From the NCBI GenBank assembly GCA_002786065.1, contig NHNY01000002.1, positions 620,001 through 684,000 of the forward strand: a stretch of DNA of 64,000 bases. Direction: 5' to 3'. Shown here in pieces: positions 31,815 to 41,320 of this stretch. Both the position numbers and the translations under genes were made by a program. The notes under the pieces are model-generated. The model was not told the DNA's origin, searched no databases, and saw only the letters and a program-made list of their open reading frames with translations. Numbering within the stretch: the stretch's first letter is position 1; each line of letters starts with the position of its first letter. This stretch comes from Microcyclospora pomicola (taxonomy: Eukaryota > Ascomycota > Dothideomycetes > Capnodiales).

Positions 31815-32840
31815 ATGGGCTCCTACTCCCTCAGTATGGACTCCGTCTTCAACAATGCCTCGTCCTACTCCGCCATCGCCAATTCCGTCGCAGATGTCAT
31901 GCTGCCCCACACCCAGAACACCTTCTGGCACGAGTACGGCGAGATCTCCCAGTACAATGTCCACCTGAACATCTTCGAGAAGCTGTGGGCGACATGGTAC
32001 GCCTATTTGGGAAATGATGTCTTGGCCACCGGCATCATGAGCTTCGTCATGCACGAGCTCGTCTATTTCGGCCGGAGCTTGCCTTGGATGATCATCGACC
32101 GGATACCTGCTTTGAACAAGTACAAGATCCAAAACGTGCGTAGTCCACTGCCATATTGGTGACAGGAATTATTCGTCTAACACCCGCTGCAGCACAAAGT
32201 ACCGACCGCTAGAGAGCAATGGGAATGCGCCAAGCTCGTCCTCATCAGCCACTTCACCGTTGAGCTCCCACAGATTTGGCTCTTCCATCCAATGGCCCAA
32301 TACTTTGGCCTGCAAACCTCCGTTCCCTTCCCCTCGATCTTCACCATGGCCTACCAAATCGCCATCTTTTTCGTGCTGGAAGATACATGGCATTACTGGT
32401 CACACCGCGCGCTTCACTGGGGTCCACTCTACAAGAACATCCACAAGATCCACCACCAATACTCCGCCCCCTTCGGTCTTGCCGCCGAGTACGCCTCACC
32501 CATTGAAGTCATGATACTGGGCTTCGGCACGGTAGGCGTGCCTATAGTCTGGGCAGCCATCACCCAGAACTTACACATCCTCACCATGTACGCGTGGATC
32601 GTCCTCCGGCTGTTCCAGGCCATTGACGCTCACTCCGGCTACGAATTTCCTTGGAGTCTTCACCACTTCCTCCCGTTCTGGGCCGGCGCCGATCACCACG
32701 ACACGCATCACGAGAAGTTCATTGGTAACTACTCGAGCTCGTTTCGGTGGTGGGACTACGTCCTGGACACCGAGAGCGGTCCAGAGGCGGCGAAGCGGAG
32801 ACGCGAGAAGAAGTTGGTCAAAGAGAAGAAGGCTTTGTAG
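31815..32840 (+). CDS. ERG25: Methylsterol monooxygenase (sterol C4-methyl oxidase)
   Basis: Two exons, 31815-32135 and 32193-32840, with a 57-nt intron; 322 residues. The fatty-acid-hydroxylase-type histidine boxes that bind the di-iron centre are all present: HRALH at 178-182, HKIHH at 191-195 and HHDTHH at 275-280, plus [10 protein letters not shown] between them. Hydrophobic spans at about 70-90, 155-172 and 210-250 make it an ER membrane protein. The C-terminus KKAL is a KKXX dilysine ER-retrieval signal. It oxidises the C4 methyl groups of sterol intermediates using O2 and NAD(P)H on the path to ergosterol, working with Erg26, Erg27 and the scaffold Erg28. Two upstream Met codons are close together; the first gives the family-like start. 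Confidence 0.96.
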
Positions 32841-33788
32841 AGGATTGTAAATTTCAACGCGTTGTATTATTGCAAAGATGAACAGGCTCTTTTGCCACGA
32901 GGAATTTCTCTTCCGTGATTACAGGATTTCGGGTGACGGCCGAGCTGAGGGCACTTTCTCTACACACGTCGACCTTTTTCAAAGGTCTGGCAGTTCTTGT
33001 GTGCTGCAGCAAGGAGTCGGGCGTTTCGGGATGGCAAAAGGCCAATATATGGCCGAAGTCCTGGCGTGCTAGCAAAAAGAGCAACCCTAGATATATTACC
33101 TGTACAGAATCTCGCACGAAATCGATTGCTTGGAACGACCATGAGGAGATCCATCAAATGAAAAGTGAAGTTTCATGACGAGCACGTTTTGTGAGAGCTT
33201 CAAAGCTTCACCTATCAATGGACTTCGTCTCCTAGAGATTTGTCCTGCTGTCACGGCATCAACACCGTCACAAGAGGCGCTTTCAATGCCACGGATAGCT
33301 GTTCACATGGTAAACATATTTCAACCCCTTCTATGCTTCACACGATAGGTACCTTGGGTGTAGCATATTCGGTTTTCAAATGCATTGTTGTGCTTTCGGT
33401 TGGTAGCCCTACATACCTTACCTAAAGGCTAGGTAGGTACTTTAGGTAGATACTTAGGTATGCAGCAATAACGTCATGCCTAAGGCATGTGCCCGGCTTT
33501 ATTACATGTTTCCTAACACGAAACCGTACAGGTTTCTCATGCCCACCACCCATGCTCACTCGACACATTTCCAAATCCGTTGCTGGAACCTGCTCCGGAT
33601 TGCGTCCATGATTTGAAGACAGCAGCGCTCGGACGGAACTAGATCACCATGGACTTTTGAGTCTGCTTGAATCACATACCGTTCGTTGGCTAGGCGGGAT
33701 ACTTTTCGGATCCATCATCTTGGCCTTGGGCATAGACGACCACACGAAGGAATCGAACAAACGTAAGAGATCAACTGGCATAGCAGCG
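32841..33788. other. Intergenic region with a TAGGTA-rich inverted repeat and mini-uORFs
   Basis: These 948 nt between ERG25 and NCA2 hold no gene I can support. Near 33410-33495 there is a dense set of CCTAAAG/CTTTAGG and TAGGTA words. Two tiny upstream ORFs precede the NCA2 start: ATG-ATT-TGA at 33608 and a four-codon one at 33649. Confidence 0.5.
33421..33446. repeat. Short inverted repeat (possible hairpin)
   Basis: CCTAAAG at 33421-33427 is mirrored by CTTTAGG at 33440-33446 across a 12-nt spacer that itself reads GCTAGGTAGGTA. A CATGCCTAAGGCATG near-palindrome follows at about 33475-33490. It could be a factor-binding site or simple sequence. Confidence 0.55.
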
Positions 33789-35870
33789 ATGAGCTTCGTG
33801 CTCGACCAGATCCGCCGGATCGACGCCCAACTCGACCGCCTCCAGCTGGCCAGTCTGCCGCAATTGGCTCCACCGTCGTCGCCCACGCTCGCCCGCGTCT
33901 CCTCCAGCTCCTCACACCATCATGCCCACTCCAAACCCTCCTCGCGCGTCCTGGCTTTACAAGCTGCGGTGCGTGGGTTATCACCCGGCAGCTCGGATAG
34001 CCGTGCCCTACTGCGGCCGTGGGAGGTAGAAGCTGCACTCTCTACCCTCTCCGCGCGGAGCGCAGTTGGCAGCACGTTAGCGGAAGAGAAATCGTCACTG
34101 ATACCCGGGGAAGAACATGTCAGCAGTAGCCGTGATGAGTACGAGCACGAACTGGAGTGGCTGCTGGTGTCGAAAGCGACGACGCAGGTGTACGGCCATG
34201 TGCTGAGCCGGTTGCTGGACGAGACGGTCGCGCTGGCGGAGGAGGTCTACTATTGGGACGCTGTGCTGACATCACGGCCGGGGACTGTACTGTATGGGGT
34301 GCAGATATCGCCGGCGCGGCTGTGGGCGTGGACGAGTGTGGTGTGGGAGGATGTTAAGACGCGGCAGGAAGAAGGATTGAATATGAAGGGGGTGCAGCGG
34401 GATGCGGTGGAAACGGTCGGGCAGCAGTGGAAGCAATTCTACGGACTGGTCCGGCAGGTGGTTAGCGAGCGGAATATGACCGGAGTGCGGCAGCAGGTGC
34501 TGAGTCCTGTCACGAGGCTGCGCAGCGAGATCCGGCAGAAACAGGCGAGTCTGAAGAAAGTCCGGTTACGGCACGCGAACGCACTGGGGGTGTTGCTCGG
34601 AGAAGGGTTGGCGAACGAAAGCGTGCACGGAGAGGGTCTGATCAGTGCCAATGGGGTGGCGGTGAGCGATGCGCAACAGAAATTCAAGACATCGGTGGCG
34701 CGCAACGTCGCTCTGATGGAGGCCGTTCTGGCCAAGGTAAACGACGTGAAGACGCCGATCAATCAGTTCGATGCAGCTATCGGCGAACTTACCGAGGACG
34801 ACCCCCTATACGCTCATGTCTACGACGAGCAGTCTTCAGTCCAGCCTGACGCTGTCGCAGAACGCTTGACAAGAGTCCTCGCTCTGAGCCTACCACAGTA
34901 CGCCAAGACCACCAAAGCGATCGTCAGGGAACATGGAAGACCTTCCCGTATGGCACGCTACTGGCTTCCAGTCACCATTGGCATCCTCTCCTCCAGCACC
35001 ATCCTACGCATCCTGGTCAACCGCAAAGCCGAGATCGTCCAATGGATCCAAGACTTCGGCACCACGGTCATCGATTTCTGGAGGAACTGGGTGATCGAGC
35101 CTACCCGCAAAGTCATCCAGACCATCCGCCATGATGCCGGTAGCGAAGTCAGCATCATGTCGAAACGCTCGCTCGAAGGCGACCGCGCCAGCCTCGAGCG
35201 CATGGTCGTGGACTTTGCCATCGCCAACCCGACTACCAGCACCGGCGACCCTTCCAACATTCCCCTGACCGACTCACAGATCGCCGACCTTCGCCTCAAG
35301 ATCCGCGAGGGCGACCTGACCCCCGTCCTCCGCGCTTACGAAAAAGACCTCGCCTCACCATTCATCGGCGTCGTCCGCGGCAACCTCATCCGCGCCCTCC
35401 TCATCCAGATCCAAAAGACCAAAGTCGACGTCGAAGTGGCCATCGGCGGCATCGACGCGCTACTGAAGTCGCAAGAGCTCGTCTTCGGCTTCGTCGGCCT
35501 GACGCCCGGTATTCTTGTCAGCTATGCCGCCCTGCGCTCCCTGCGCTCCTCCTCCCTCTTCTCCCCTTCCGGCTCCCCCGCCCGCAGCGCCCGCCGCCAG
35601 GGCAAAGTCCTCCGCACCCTGCGCAACATCGACCGCCTCCTGACCCACGCGGTCCCCACCCCCGACGGCGAGCTGCTCTACAAGGACCAGGGCCTCATGC
35701 TGTGCGAGGTCCACGTCCTGCGCCAGGCCGTCCAGCCCCTCATGCCCCGCGAGCTGTATCGCGAGTTCGGCGAGGACGCCGAGGAGCTGTGCGATGTGCG
35801 CCTTGGCGTCGAGAGGCAGCGCAAGGCCGCGGAGCGCATTCGTTGGGCGTACGCGCGGTGGCTGAGATGA
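33789..35870 (+). CDS. NCA2: NCA2 family mitochondrial protein
   Basis: Intronless; 693 residues from the ATG at 33789 (MSFVLDQIRRIDAQLDRLQL), which matches how fungal NCA2 proteins begin. The frame stays open upstream but contains no ATG there. The N-terminal half is helical; hydrophobic segments lie at about residue 398-412 (WLPVTIGILSSSTILRIL) and 575-590 (LVFGFVGLTPGILVSYAALRSL). The NCA2 domain covers the C-terminal part (DLTPVLRAYEKDLASPFIGVVRGNLIRALLIQIQKTKVDVE, then LLTHAVP, DQGLMLCEVHVLR). Yeast Nca2 is a mitochondrial membrane protein that influences expression of ATP synthase subunits Atp6 and Atp8. The 3' end is markedly GC-rich (35400-35870), unlike the surrounding intergenic sequence. 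Confidence 0.93.
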   Translation: MSFVLDQIRRIDAQLDRLQLASLPQLAPPSSPTLARVSSSSSHHHAHSKPSSRVLALQAAVRGLSPGSSDSRALLRPWEVEAALSTLSARSAVGSTLAEEKSSLIPGEEHVSSSRDEYEHELEWLLVSKATTQVYGHVLSRLLDETVALAEEVYYWDAVLTSRPGTVLYGVQISPARLWAWTSVVWEDVKTRQEEGLNMKGVQRDAVETVGQQWKQFYGLVRQVVSERNMTGVRQQVLSPVTRLRSEIRQKQASLKKVRLRHANALGVLLGEGLANESVHGEGLISANGVAVSDAQQKFKTSVARNVALMEAVLAKVNDVKTPINQFDAAIGELTEDDPLYAHVYDEQSSVQPDAVAERLTRVLALSLPQYAKTTKAIVREHGRPSRMARYWLPVTIGILSSSTILRILVNRKAEIVQWIQDFGTTVIDFWRNWVIEPTRKVIQTIRHDAGSEVSIMSKRSLEGDRASLERMVVDFAIANPTTSTGDPSNIPLTDSQIADLRLKIREGDLTPVLRAYEKDLASPFIGVVRGNLIRALLIQIQKTKVDVEVAIGGIDALLKSQELVFGFVGLTPGILVSYAALRSLRSSSLFSPSGSPARSARRQGKVLRTLRNIDRLLTHAVPTPDGELLYKDQGLMLCEVHVLRQAVQPLMPRELYREFGEDAEELCDVRLGVERQRKAAERIRWAYARWLR

Positions 35871-36397
35871 GCGGGGAGGGTGCTTCGTAATGGGGTGTGG
35901 TGATGATGCAGCCTAAGCTATGAAAGCGAAGGCGCGTTTAATGGTGTCGGGAGGAACAAACGGGAGATTTTTTTTCCTTACTGTACTGCATGCGTGTTTC
36001 ATGGGACCGAGAACAGCGATAGCGGCATCATCAGCATCATGTTGCTCCTTTATTACCGTGCTTTGCATGTAGCGTTGATATTAAGATACATCACGAGACA
36101 ACTTCCGAACTTCCCGAACGTACGTCTTCTATAGTGCGAACATCTCTCGTGGCAGTAAACTCATCACATCAAATACAATTCCATCCGATGCTTCTGTCAA
36201 GAAAATGTAGGTATGTAAGGTATGCATATGTACATCTAGAAGTAGCCTGATTCATGATGCAGCAGAACTCCGGCCCCCGCTTCCCAAAATGCGAAAGCGC
36301 CATGGTGACCCGTGAAAATGCATGCAAGAACTGCCAATCCGTGCCGGTTCTGCGCAATATTCCAATCGCTCGAATGCTCGTCCGGCCACCTGGATTC
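35871..36397. other. Convergent intergenic region, no gene seen
   Basis: 527 nt between the NCA2 and ubiquitin-protease stop codons. A run of eight or more T residues lies near 35967. No coding sequence was recognised. Confidence 0.5.
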
Positions 36398-38302
36398 TTA
36401 ATCCTCGACAACCTCGTAGAAGAGCAAATACACCTCGCGCTGCATGGCGAGGACGTCAGCGGTTTTGCACTCCTTGACCTTGTCGTCGCTGATGCGCCAC
36501 CAGCGGTCTTGCGCTTTCTTGCCGCCGCGGGGAGGCCGGGCAGAACCGCGGCGGCCGAGGGCGTTGGAGAGACTGCTGACGGAGGAGCGCTTGGCGGGAG
36601 GTTTCGGGTCGGCGATCCGTTGGGTCGGGCTGTTGGTCTCATCTGTGGCGGAATGGTGGAGTGAGACCGAAGAAGTGCGCTCGGGCTGGGATGCAGAGGA
36701 CGAGTCGTCGGAAAGCTTGGGTGTGACAGAAGACAGCTCGGTCGCATCGGAGACTAGTGAGTGAGTGGCATCGGTGGAGAGGCGCGCTTTGAGTGCAGGA
36801 CTCGGAGCGGCGCTTCCTCGAGGGCTTGGTGCGGGAGTGCTTCGCAGGCTGTAGACGCCTTCCGTGCCCATGCTTGTGGGAGTGGAAAAAGGGTAGCTTA
36901 GAGCTTGCCGTCGGAAAGACTCGTAGTGTCCGCTGTTGTGGCCACCCTTATGCGTCACCACACCCCGGAGCGTGTACCTCTTCCTGTCCAAAAGACCGCC
37001 AAGGGGCAAGGTCTCGGGAAAGGCAACTTTGGCCATGTTCTTGGAGGAGCTGGAGTAAGGATCCCATACCGAGCGACTGAGGTGGATAGCAAGGATACGT
37101 GGGAAGCTTGAGATGCGCATGTGGCGAGATATGCGCCTCTTTGGTGCAGTGGACAGCCCAGGAAGCTTCACATCTTTGGGGGGCGTTTCCGGATCTTGTT
37201 CAAAGGCTGTCTCGAGTTTGACTTTGTCGGCTTGGAGTTTGGTCCTCTCCTCTTTGGACAGACTGGTTCGGGATAGTTGGGATGTGATATTGTTGATTGC
37301 ATGTTCCAGCCGACACCTATCGCATGTGAAGTCATCGATATGCTCGACCTTTAGCATGCTATCGAAACATGCATTGAGTGTCGTCGATGTCGAGTCCTGC
37401 GGGACATGCAGCGTCAAGCTCACGAAGGAAGATGGCAATGGTTTCGGCTTGAAGTGACAATGCGAGCACTCCACCTGTGATTCCAGTTTGCCCTCTAACG
37501 GAAAGGGTGTCTCGTCCGCATCGTCTTTTCCTTCATTCGCGTCCGAGACATCAGCAGTACTTAAGTCCTCTTTAGACTGATCTGTTTCACCATGTTGCAA
37601 TTGATTTTCATCCGAACCCAGCTTAACATTCGTAATTTCACTAGTCCCATGGTTGGAGGCTGCAACTTCTGGGCTTTTCTGCAATGCCGCATCATCTTCT
37701 CGTACATCAACATTCCGTCGTGATCGTCGCCGGACCCTCCTCGCAGCTCGATGTTCGTCCGCAAGTCTTTCTGCAATGATCTGCAGCAACTCCTGCGCAT
37801 CCTGCTGCGACCGACTGATCCGAGTCCGGAAACTGGTCTCGAGCACCCTGATGAAAGCCTGTGCACTGATTGTCTTCTTATAGATCGGCCTCTCATTCAG
37901 CGCGTCGACCATTTCCTTCAAGCCCGCGGTCACTTGCCCGGACTGCAATCCCAGGATCTTCCACTCGGGCATTTGTTTGTCCTTGCCGACACGAGACTGC
38001 TCCTCGAGTGCCGCGGTGAGGTCTCGATACATCTCGGAGCCGTCCAGCTCTCTTCGATGCATCTCCCGGATGAGATAGATGCGCAACTCCGGCAGCCCCG
38101 CCAATGCTTGGAGGACGCTGTTGATGAAGCAATCGTTCGCCGGGTTGACCAGACCCACGACACCCTTCTTCCGGCTCGATCGGGAACTGTTCGCAGCCTC
38201 ATCGTCGAGGAAATACGTGGGGCCGAACACGTAGATCAACGTGATGGCGGCAAGACTTGCCCCGGCCGCATACGTCGCGATGGTCAGGGGACGTTCGGGC
38301 AT
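36398..38302 (-). CDS. Membrane-anchored ubiquitin-specific protease (Ubp16/USP30-like)
   Basis: Intronless, 634 residues. One N-terminal transmembrane helix (about 8-26, IATYAAGASLAAITLIYVF) anchors the enzyme. The USP Cys box follows at once: GLVNPANDCFINSVLQAL, with Cys58 as nucleophile. The usual GNTC is replaced by ANDC. A zinc-ribbon-like pair of CxxC motifs is present (ECSHC and CDRC). The His box reads RYTLRGVVTHKGGHNSGHYESFRR, and WWRISDDKVKE completes the domain. A Ser/Pro-rich insert of about 130 residues splits the C-terminal part. N-terminal anchoring right before the Cys box is the layout of yeast Ubp16 and human USP30, which sit on the outer mitochondrial membrane; that location is inferred. 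It removes ubiquitin from substrates. Confidence 0.92.
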   Translation of the reverse strand: MPERPLTIATYAAGASLAAITLIYVFGPTYFLDDEAANSSRSSRKKGVVGLVNPANDCFINSVLQALAGLPELRIYLIREMHRRELDGSEMYRDLTAALEEQSRVGKDKQMPEWKILGLQSGQVTAGLKEMVDALNERPIYKKTISAQAFIRVLETSFRTRISRSQQDAQELLQIIAERLADEHRAARRVRRRSRRNVDVREDDAALQKSPEVAASNHGTSEITNVKLGSDENQLQHGETDQSKEDLSTADVSDANEGKDDADETPFPLEGKLESQVECSHCHFKPKPLPSSFVSLTLHVPQDSTSTTLNACFDSMLKVEHIDDFTCDRCRLEHAINNITSQLSRTSLSKEERTKLQADKVKLETAFEQDPETPPKDVKLPGLSTAPKRRISRHMRISSFPRILAIHLSRSVWDPYSSSSKNMAKVAFPETLPLGGLLDRKRYTLRGVVTHKGGHNSGHYESFRRQALSYPFSTPTSMGTEGVYSLRSTPAPSPRGSAAPSPALKARLSTDATHSLVSDATELSSVTPKLSDDSSSASQPERTSSVSLHHSATDETNSPTQRIADPKPPAKRSSVSSLSNALGRRGSARPPRGGKKAQDRWWRISDDKVKECKTADVLAMQREVYLLFYEVVED

Positions 38303-38762
38303 TCTCCTCGTGGGGCCGGTGCCTGCGACTGCTATGAGAGCTGCTTCTCGCTTGTCGAACGCCGGAATACTGCTAGTGAAGGCCGAGGTGAGGGCATTCC
38401 AGATTGGAGAGCCATATTCGGAGACACCTGGAGACGCCGAAGAATCCAGCGTGAGGTTAACGCCGGCAGTTCAGATAAGAGAGCTCGTCAGGACCGGGTG
38501 GAGTTGTCCGGCGGAGTAGTTCACCTGCAGCGCATTGGGTCAGTGAAGGTGATTGGAAGATGGCCGGCCTTAAGCCGGTTGGTAGGATGTCGCCGCATGT
38601 TTCCCTGCTGATTCAGCGTTTGACGGCCTTGTTGCCTGACCCCGCCAAAAAGTCGCAGTCGAGAGACTTCTTGACCGAACTGGACTCTGCCTCTTTTACT
38701 TGCGCTTTATTCCAACCTGAGCAGTATCTGCCATATCCTCCAGTCGCATCGATCAGCCAACC
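38303..38762. promoter_or_regulatory. Divergent promoter region (ubiquitin protease / TMA7)
   Basis: 460 nt between divergent starts. ORFs here lack domains. No specific site was recognised. Confidence 0.45.
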
Positions 38763-39193
38763 ATGCCTTCAGGCCAAGGAAGTATGTCTACCCGTTCACC
38801 ACCAATATACCGCACTCCCAGTCGCGGCGCATACAATCCTGTTCAAATCGTATGACCTGGACTGATCCAAGTTTCTCTCCAGCCGGGACCAACCCGATCC
38901 ACAACAAGAAGCCCAAGAAAGCGGCCAAGGGCGAAGAAGACGAGGAGGACAAGGCATTCAAGCTGAAGCAGGCCGCAGGTAACAGGAACCCCCGCTCCCT
39001 CCCTCGCAATATGATCTACCCCGCCATGGATTTCTGGCTGGCGTAGATGGGGGTCGGACAACAACGGTTGCTAACGAGATGTTTTGCGAGATGAACAGAC
39101 AAGAAAGCGCGCGAGGAACTGGCGAAGAAGGCGGGCGGCAAAGGACCGATGAACACCGGTAACCAGGGTATCAAAAAGAGTGGGAAGAAATGA
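38763..39193 (+). CDS. TMA7: Translation machinery-associated protein 7
   Basis: Three exons, 38763-38781 (only 19 nt), 38883-38978 and 39099-39193; the product is 69 residues, close to the usual 64. Splicing gives MPSGQG at the start, KKPKKAAKGEEDEEDKAFKL in the middle and GPMNTGNQGIKKSGKK at the end, which is the TMA7 signature (DEED-AFK-KQ and the C-terminal IKKSGKK). The second intron has a GCTAAC branch site. TMA7 is a small ribosome-associated protein of unclear mechanism. The first exon is assigned because MPSGQG is the common fungal start and joins in phase; exon 2 residues 7-13 differ from the usual GGKAKPL, so the first junction is slightly less sure. Confidence 0.9.
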
Positions 39194-39700
39194 GAGGGTC
39201 AAGAGGCTTGTTGGGCTTGTAGACTCTGTTGAGTTAGGGACGGATTATGATGACGACGAGACGCAAGGGCAGAGTCCGGCGAAACCTCAAGGCATGGCTG
39301 ATTTGGCACGATCTTGATGTTGGAGCAGGCGCGCATTCCCTCGAAAGATGATGTGTGTTCGTCTAGTTCGCTCGTCAATGTGCTGTACTTACGCGGAGCA
39401 CTGCCGCAGTACAGCGATGCAGGACGGAAGAGCCGAGAGGAAGCACATAGGGCCACGCTGAAAACATCTCATTACGATTGATCAAAACTACCCTACCCAA
39501 TCTTCAACTAAGCAGGCCGCGGAGCCGGACTCACCTTTGGCAGTTCGCTTTCGATTGTGTTCCGTCGTTCAATAAATTGACCATGCTGTGTATGCGCCGC
39601 GAACGCCCAATAGCAGAGTGCAAGGAATGAAACAGGAACTCTACGTCGGAATAGCTTTCTCTATCCTCACGCTCCCCGATCTGAGCTGCTCTCCCATACT
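39194..39700. other. Convergent intergenic region, no gene seen
   Basis: 507 nt between the TMA7 and SEC4 stop codons. No coding or repeat signal was recognised. Confidence 0.5.
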
Positions 39701-40563
39701 CTAGCAGCAGTTCTTTCCAAGACCACCGGCAGCCGCTCCGCCTGCTCCCACGTTGACGCCCGACTGTTGTGCCGATTGCGACGGTTGTTGCGTGTCCACA
39801 ATGCGCTTCTTGATGTCGCCCGCGAGGCTGAAGAATGCCTTCTCCACGTTGATATTGCTTTTGGCCGAGACCTCCATGAATGGGATGCCCAACTCGTCGG
39901 CAAGTGCCTGGCCCTGCTCAGTGGAGACGGCACGCTTCTCTTCCCAATCGCATTTGTTACCAATAAGGATCTTGTTGACGCCTTCGGTCGCATGTTGCTC
40001 GACGTTGGAGAACCATGTTCGAATGTCTAGAAAGCTGGATGTCAGTACATTTATTCGTACGTGCCTGGCGCCCTCCCACTCAGGAGTTCATCAACACCCA
40101 ATGCTGAACATACTGTTGAAGCTTCGCTCGTCCGTAACATCGTAAACTAGCAAGATACCCATTGCGCCTCGATAGTATGCCGTGGTGATCGTTCGGAAAC
40201 GCTCTTGTCCGGCCGTATCCCAGATCTGCAATTTGACCCTTTTGCCGTCCAGCTCAATCGTTCGGATCTTGAAATCGATGCCAATGGTCGTGATGAAGGA
40301 TGGCGTGAACGAGTCTTCGCTGAAACGCAGCAGGCAGCAGGATTTACCCACGCCCGAGTCTCCTATCAGCAGGAGCTTGATCTGCTGGGCAAGCACACCA
40401 CATCAGTCAGTCTATGTTCAAGACAGCATGCCACGACGTTCCAACGTATGTAGATCGCAGCGGATCTTGAAGGCCGCAAGCTGCTTTGATCGCGTGCCAT
40501 GGCTGAGGGATTGTCCGGTGGGCGCCAACGTACGAGAAAGTCATAATTCCTTGTGCCCGCCAT
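39701..40563 (-). CDS. SEC4: Rab GTPase Sec4 (SrgA-type, Rab8 class)
   Basis: Three exons on minus: 40563-40534 (30 nt), 40381-40114 and 40026-39701; introns of 152 and 87 nt; 207 residues. The start [20 protein letters not shown] is the classic Sec4/Rab8 opening. The P-loop GDSGVGKS is at 17-24, the switch I effector region reads [16 protein letters not shown], switch II has [20 protein letters not shown], and the base-binding NKCDW and VSAKS motifs follow. The C-terminal CC pair (206-207) is the geranylgeranylation site after a Gln/Ser/Gly-rich linker. Sec4 drives tethering of secretory vesicles to the exocyst at the growing tip in fungi. All splice joins restore this conserved sequence exactly. 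Confidence 0.98.
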
Positions 40564-41320
40564 CTTGATGGCTTGAATATCGCGTCACTAGAAAGTCTTC
40601 CAAGCGGTCGGCCAGGGAGTAGCGACGCAGTAGAGCTTCGTTTCGTTCGGCAAGACTTCCGTGGTCTGCGCCTCTGTAGTCAGGGAATCAAGGGTCGAGG
40701 GGACAGATTGCTGATGCGCCAAGGAGGGATGCGCAGTCAACCGTGGGACGATTGTCGGTTTCTCGTTCACGGAGAACAGGTGGCAAGGTCTTGAAGATAT
40801 GAGGCTCGTCAGTAAGCCAGGAGCGGATAGTATTGGGCTGGTAGGTCGAGGAGAAGTGGACAAGTTCATGGACGAAGGTGCGAGTCGAGGCCGGACGTGG
40901 CGGTCGGTCGGTCGAAACGGCGTCACTCCACACATCTCCACACGCACCCTGCAGTGCTACAAATCCGTCAGGCAGACAATTAAGGCCCAGACAGGAGACA
41001 TCTTCGTATAAGGTACGTAACATGACCGGTTGATTCTTCAAGGCAACGAGATTGAAGTATTACACATGTGCCAGTACAGCATATTTCTACAGAGGGAGAC
41101 CGATCAGAGCTGACCTGGTGGTGGCCCAGCTCAAATCGAAACATCAATGCCTCCGCGGAACACCGATGTACGCAGTCAGGCTGCTATGTTACAATTCTTA
41201 AATGACACCAGACGCCTTCGGATGCCCTGCGCTCTACGCTCAAGTGAGACCAGTATAGTGTAAACTGATCGAAGCATGCGCGCCGCTGGGAAATGATCAT
41301 ATTCAAAGCACATCTCTCAC
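40564..41320. promoter_or_regulatory. Intergenic region upstream of SEC4
   Basis: 757 nt between the SEC4 start and the esterase stop, both minus-strand genes. ORFs up to 119 codons overlap one another on both strands and show no domain, so I call none. Confidence 0.45.

Noticed and set aside
37751-38611. 286-codon plus-strand ORF over the ubiquitin protease start
   Set aside because: Antisense shadow of the protease N-terminus running into the divergent promoter; no recognisable motif.
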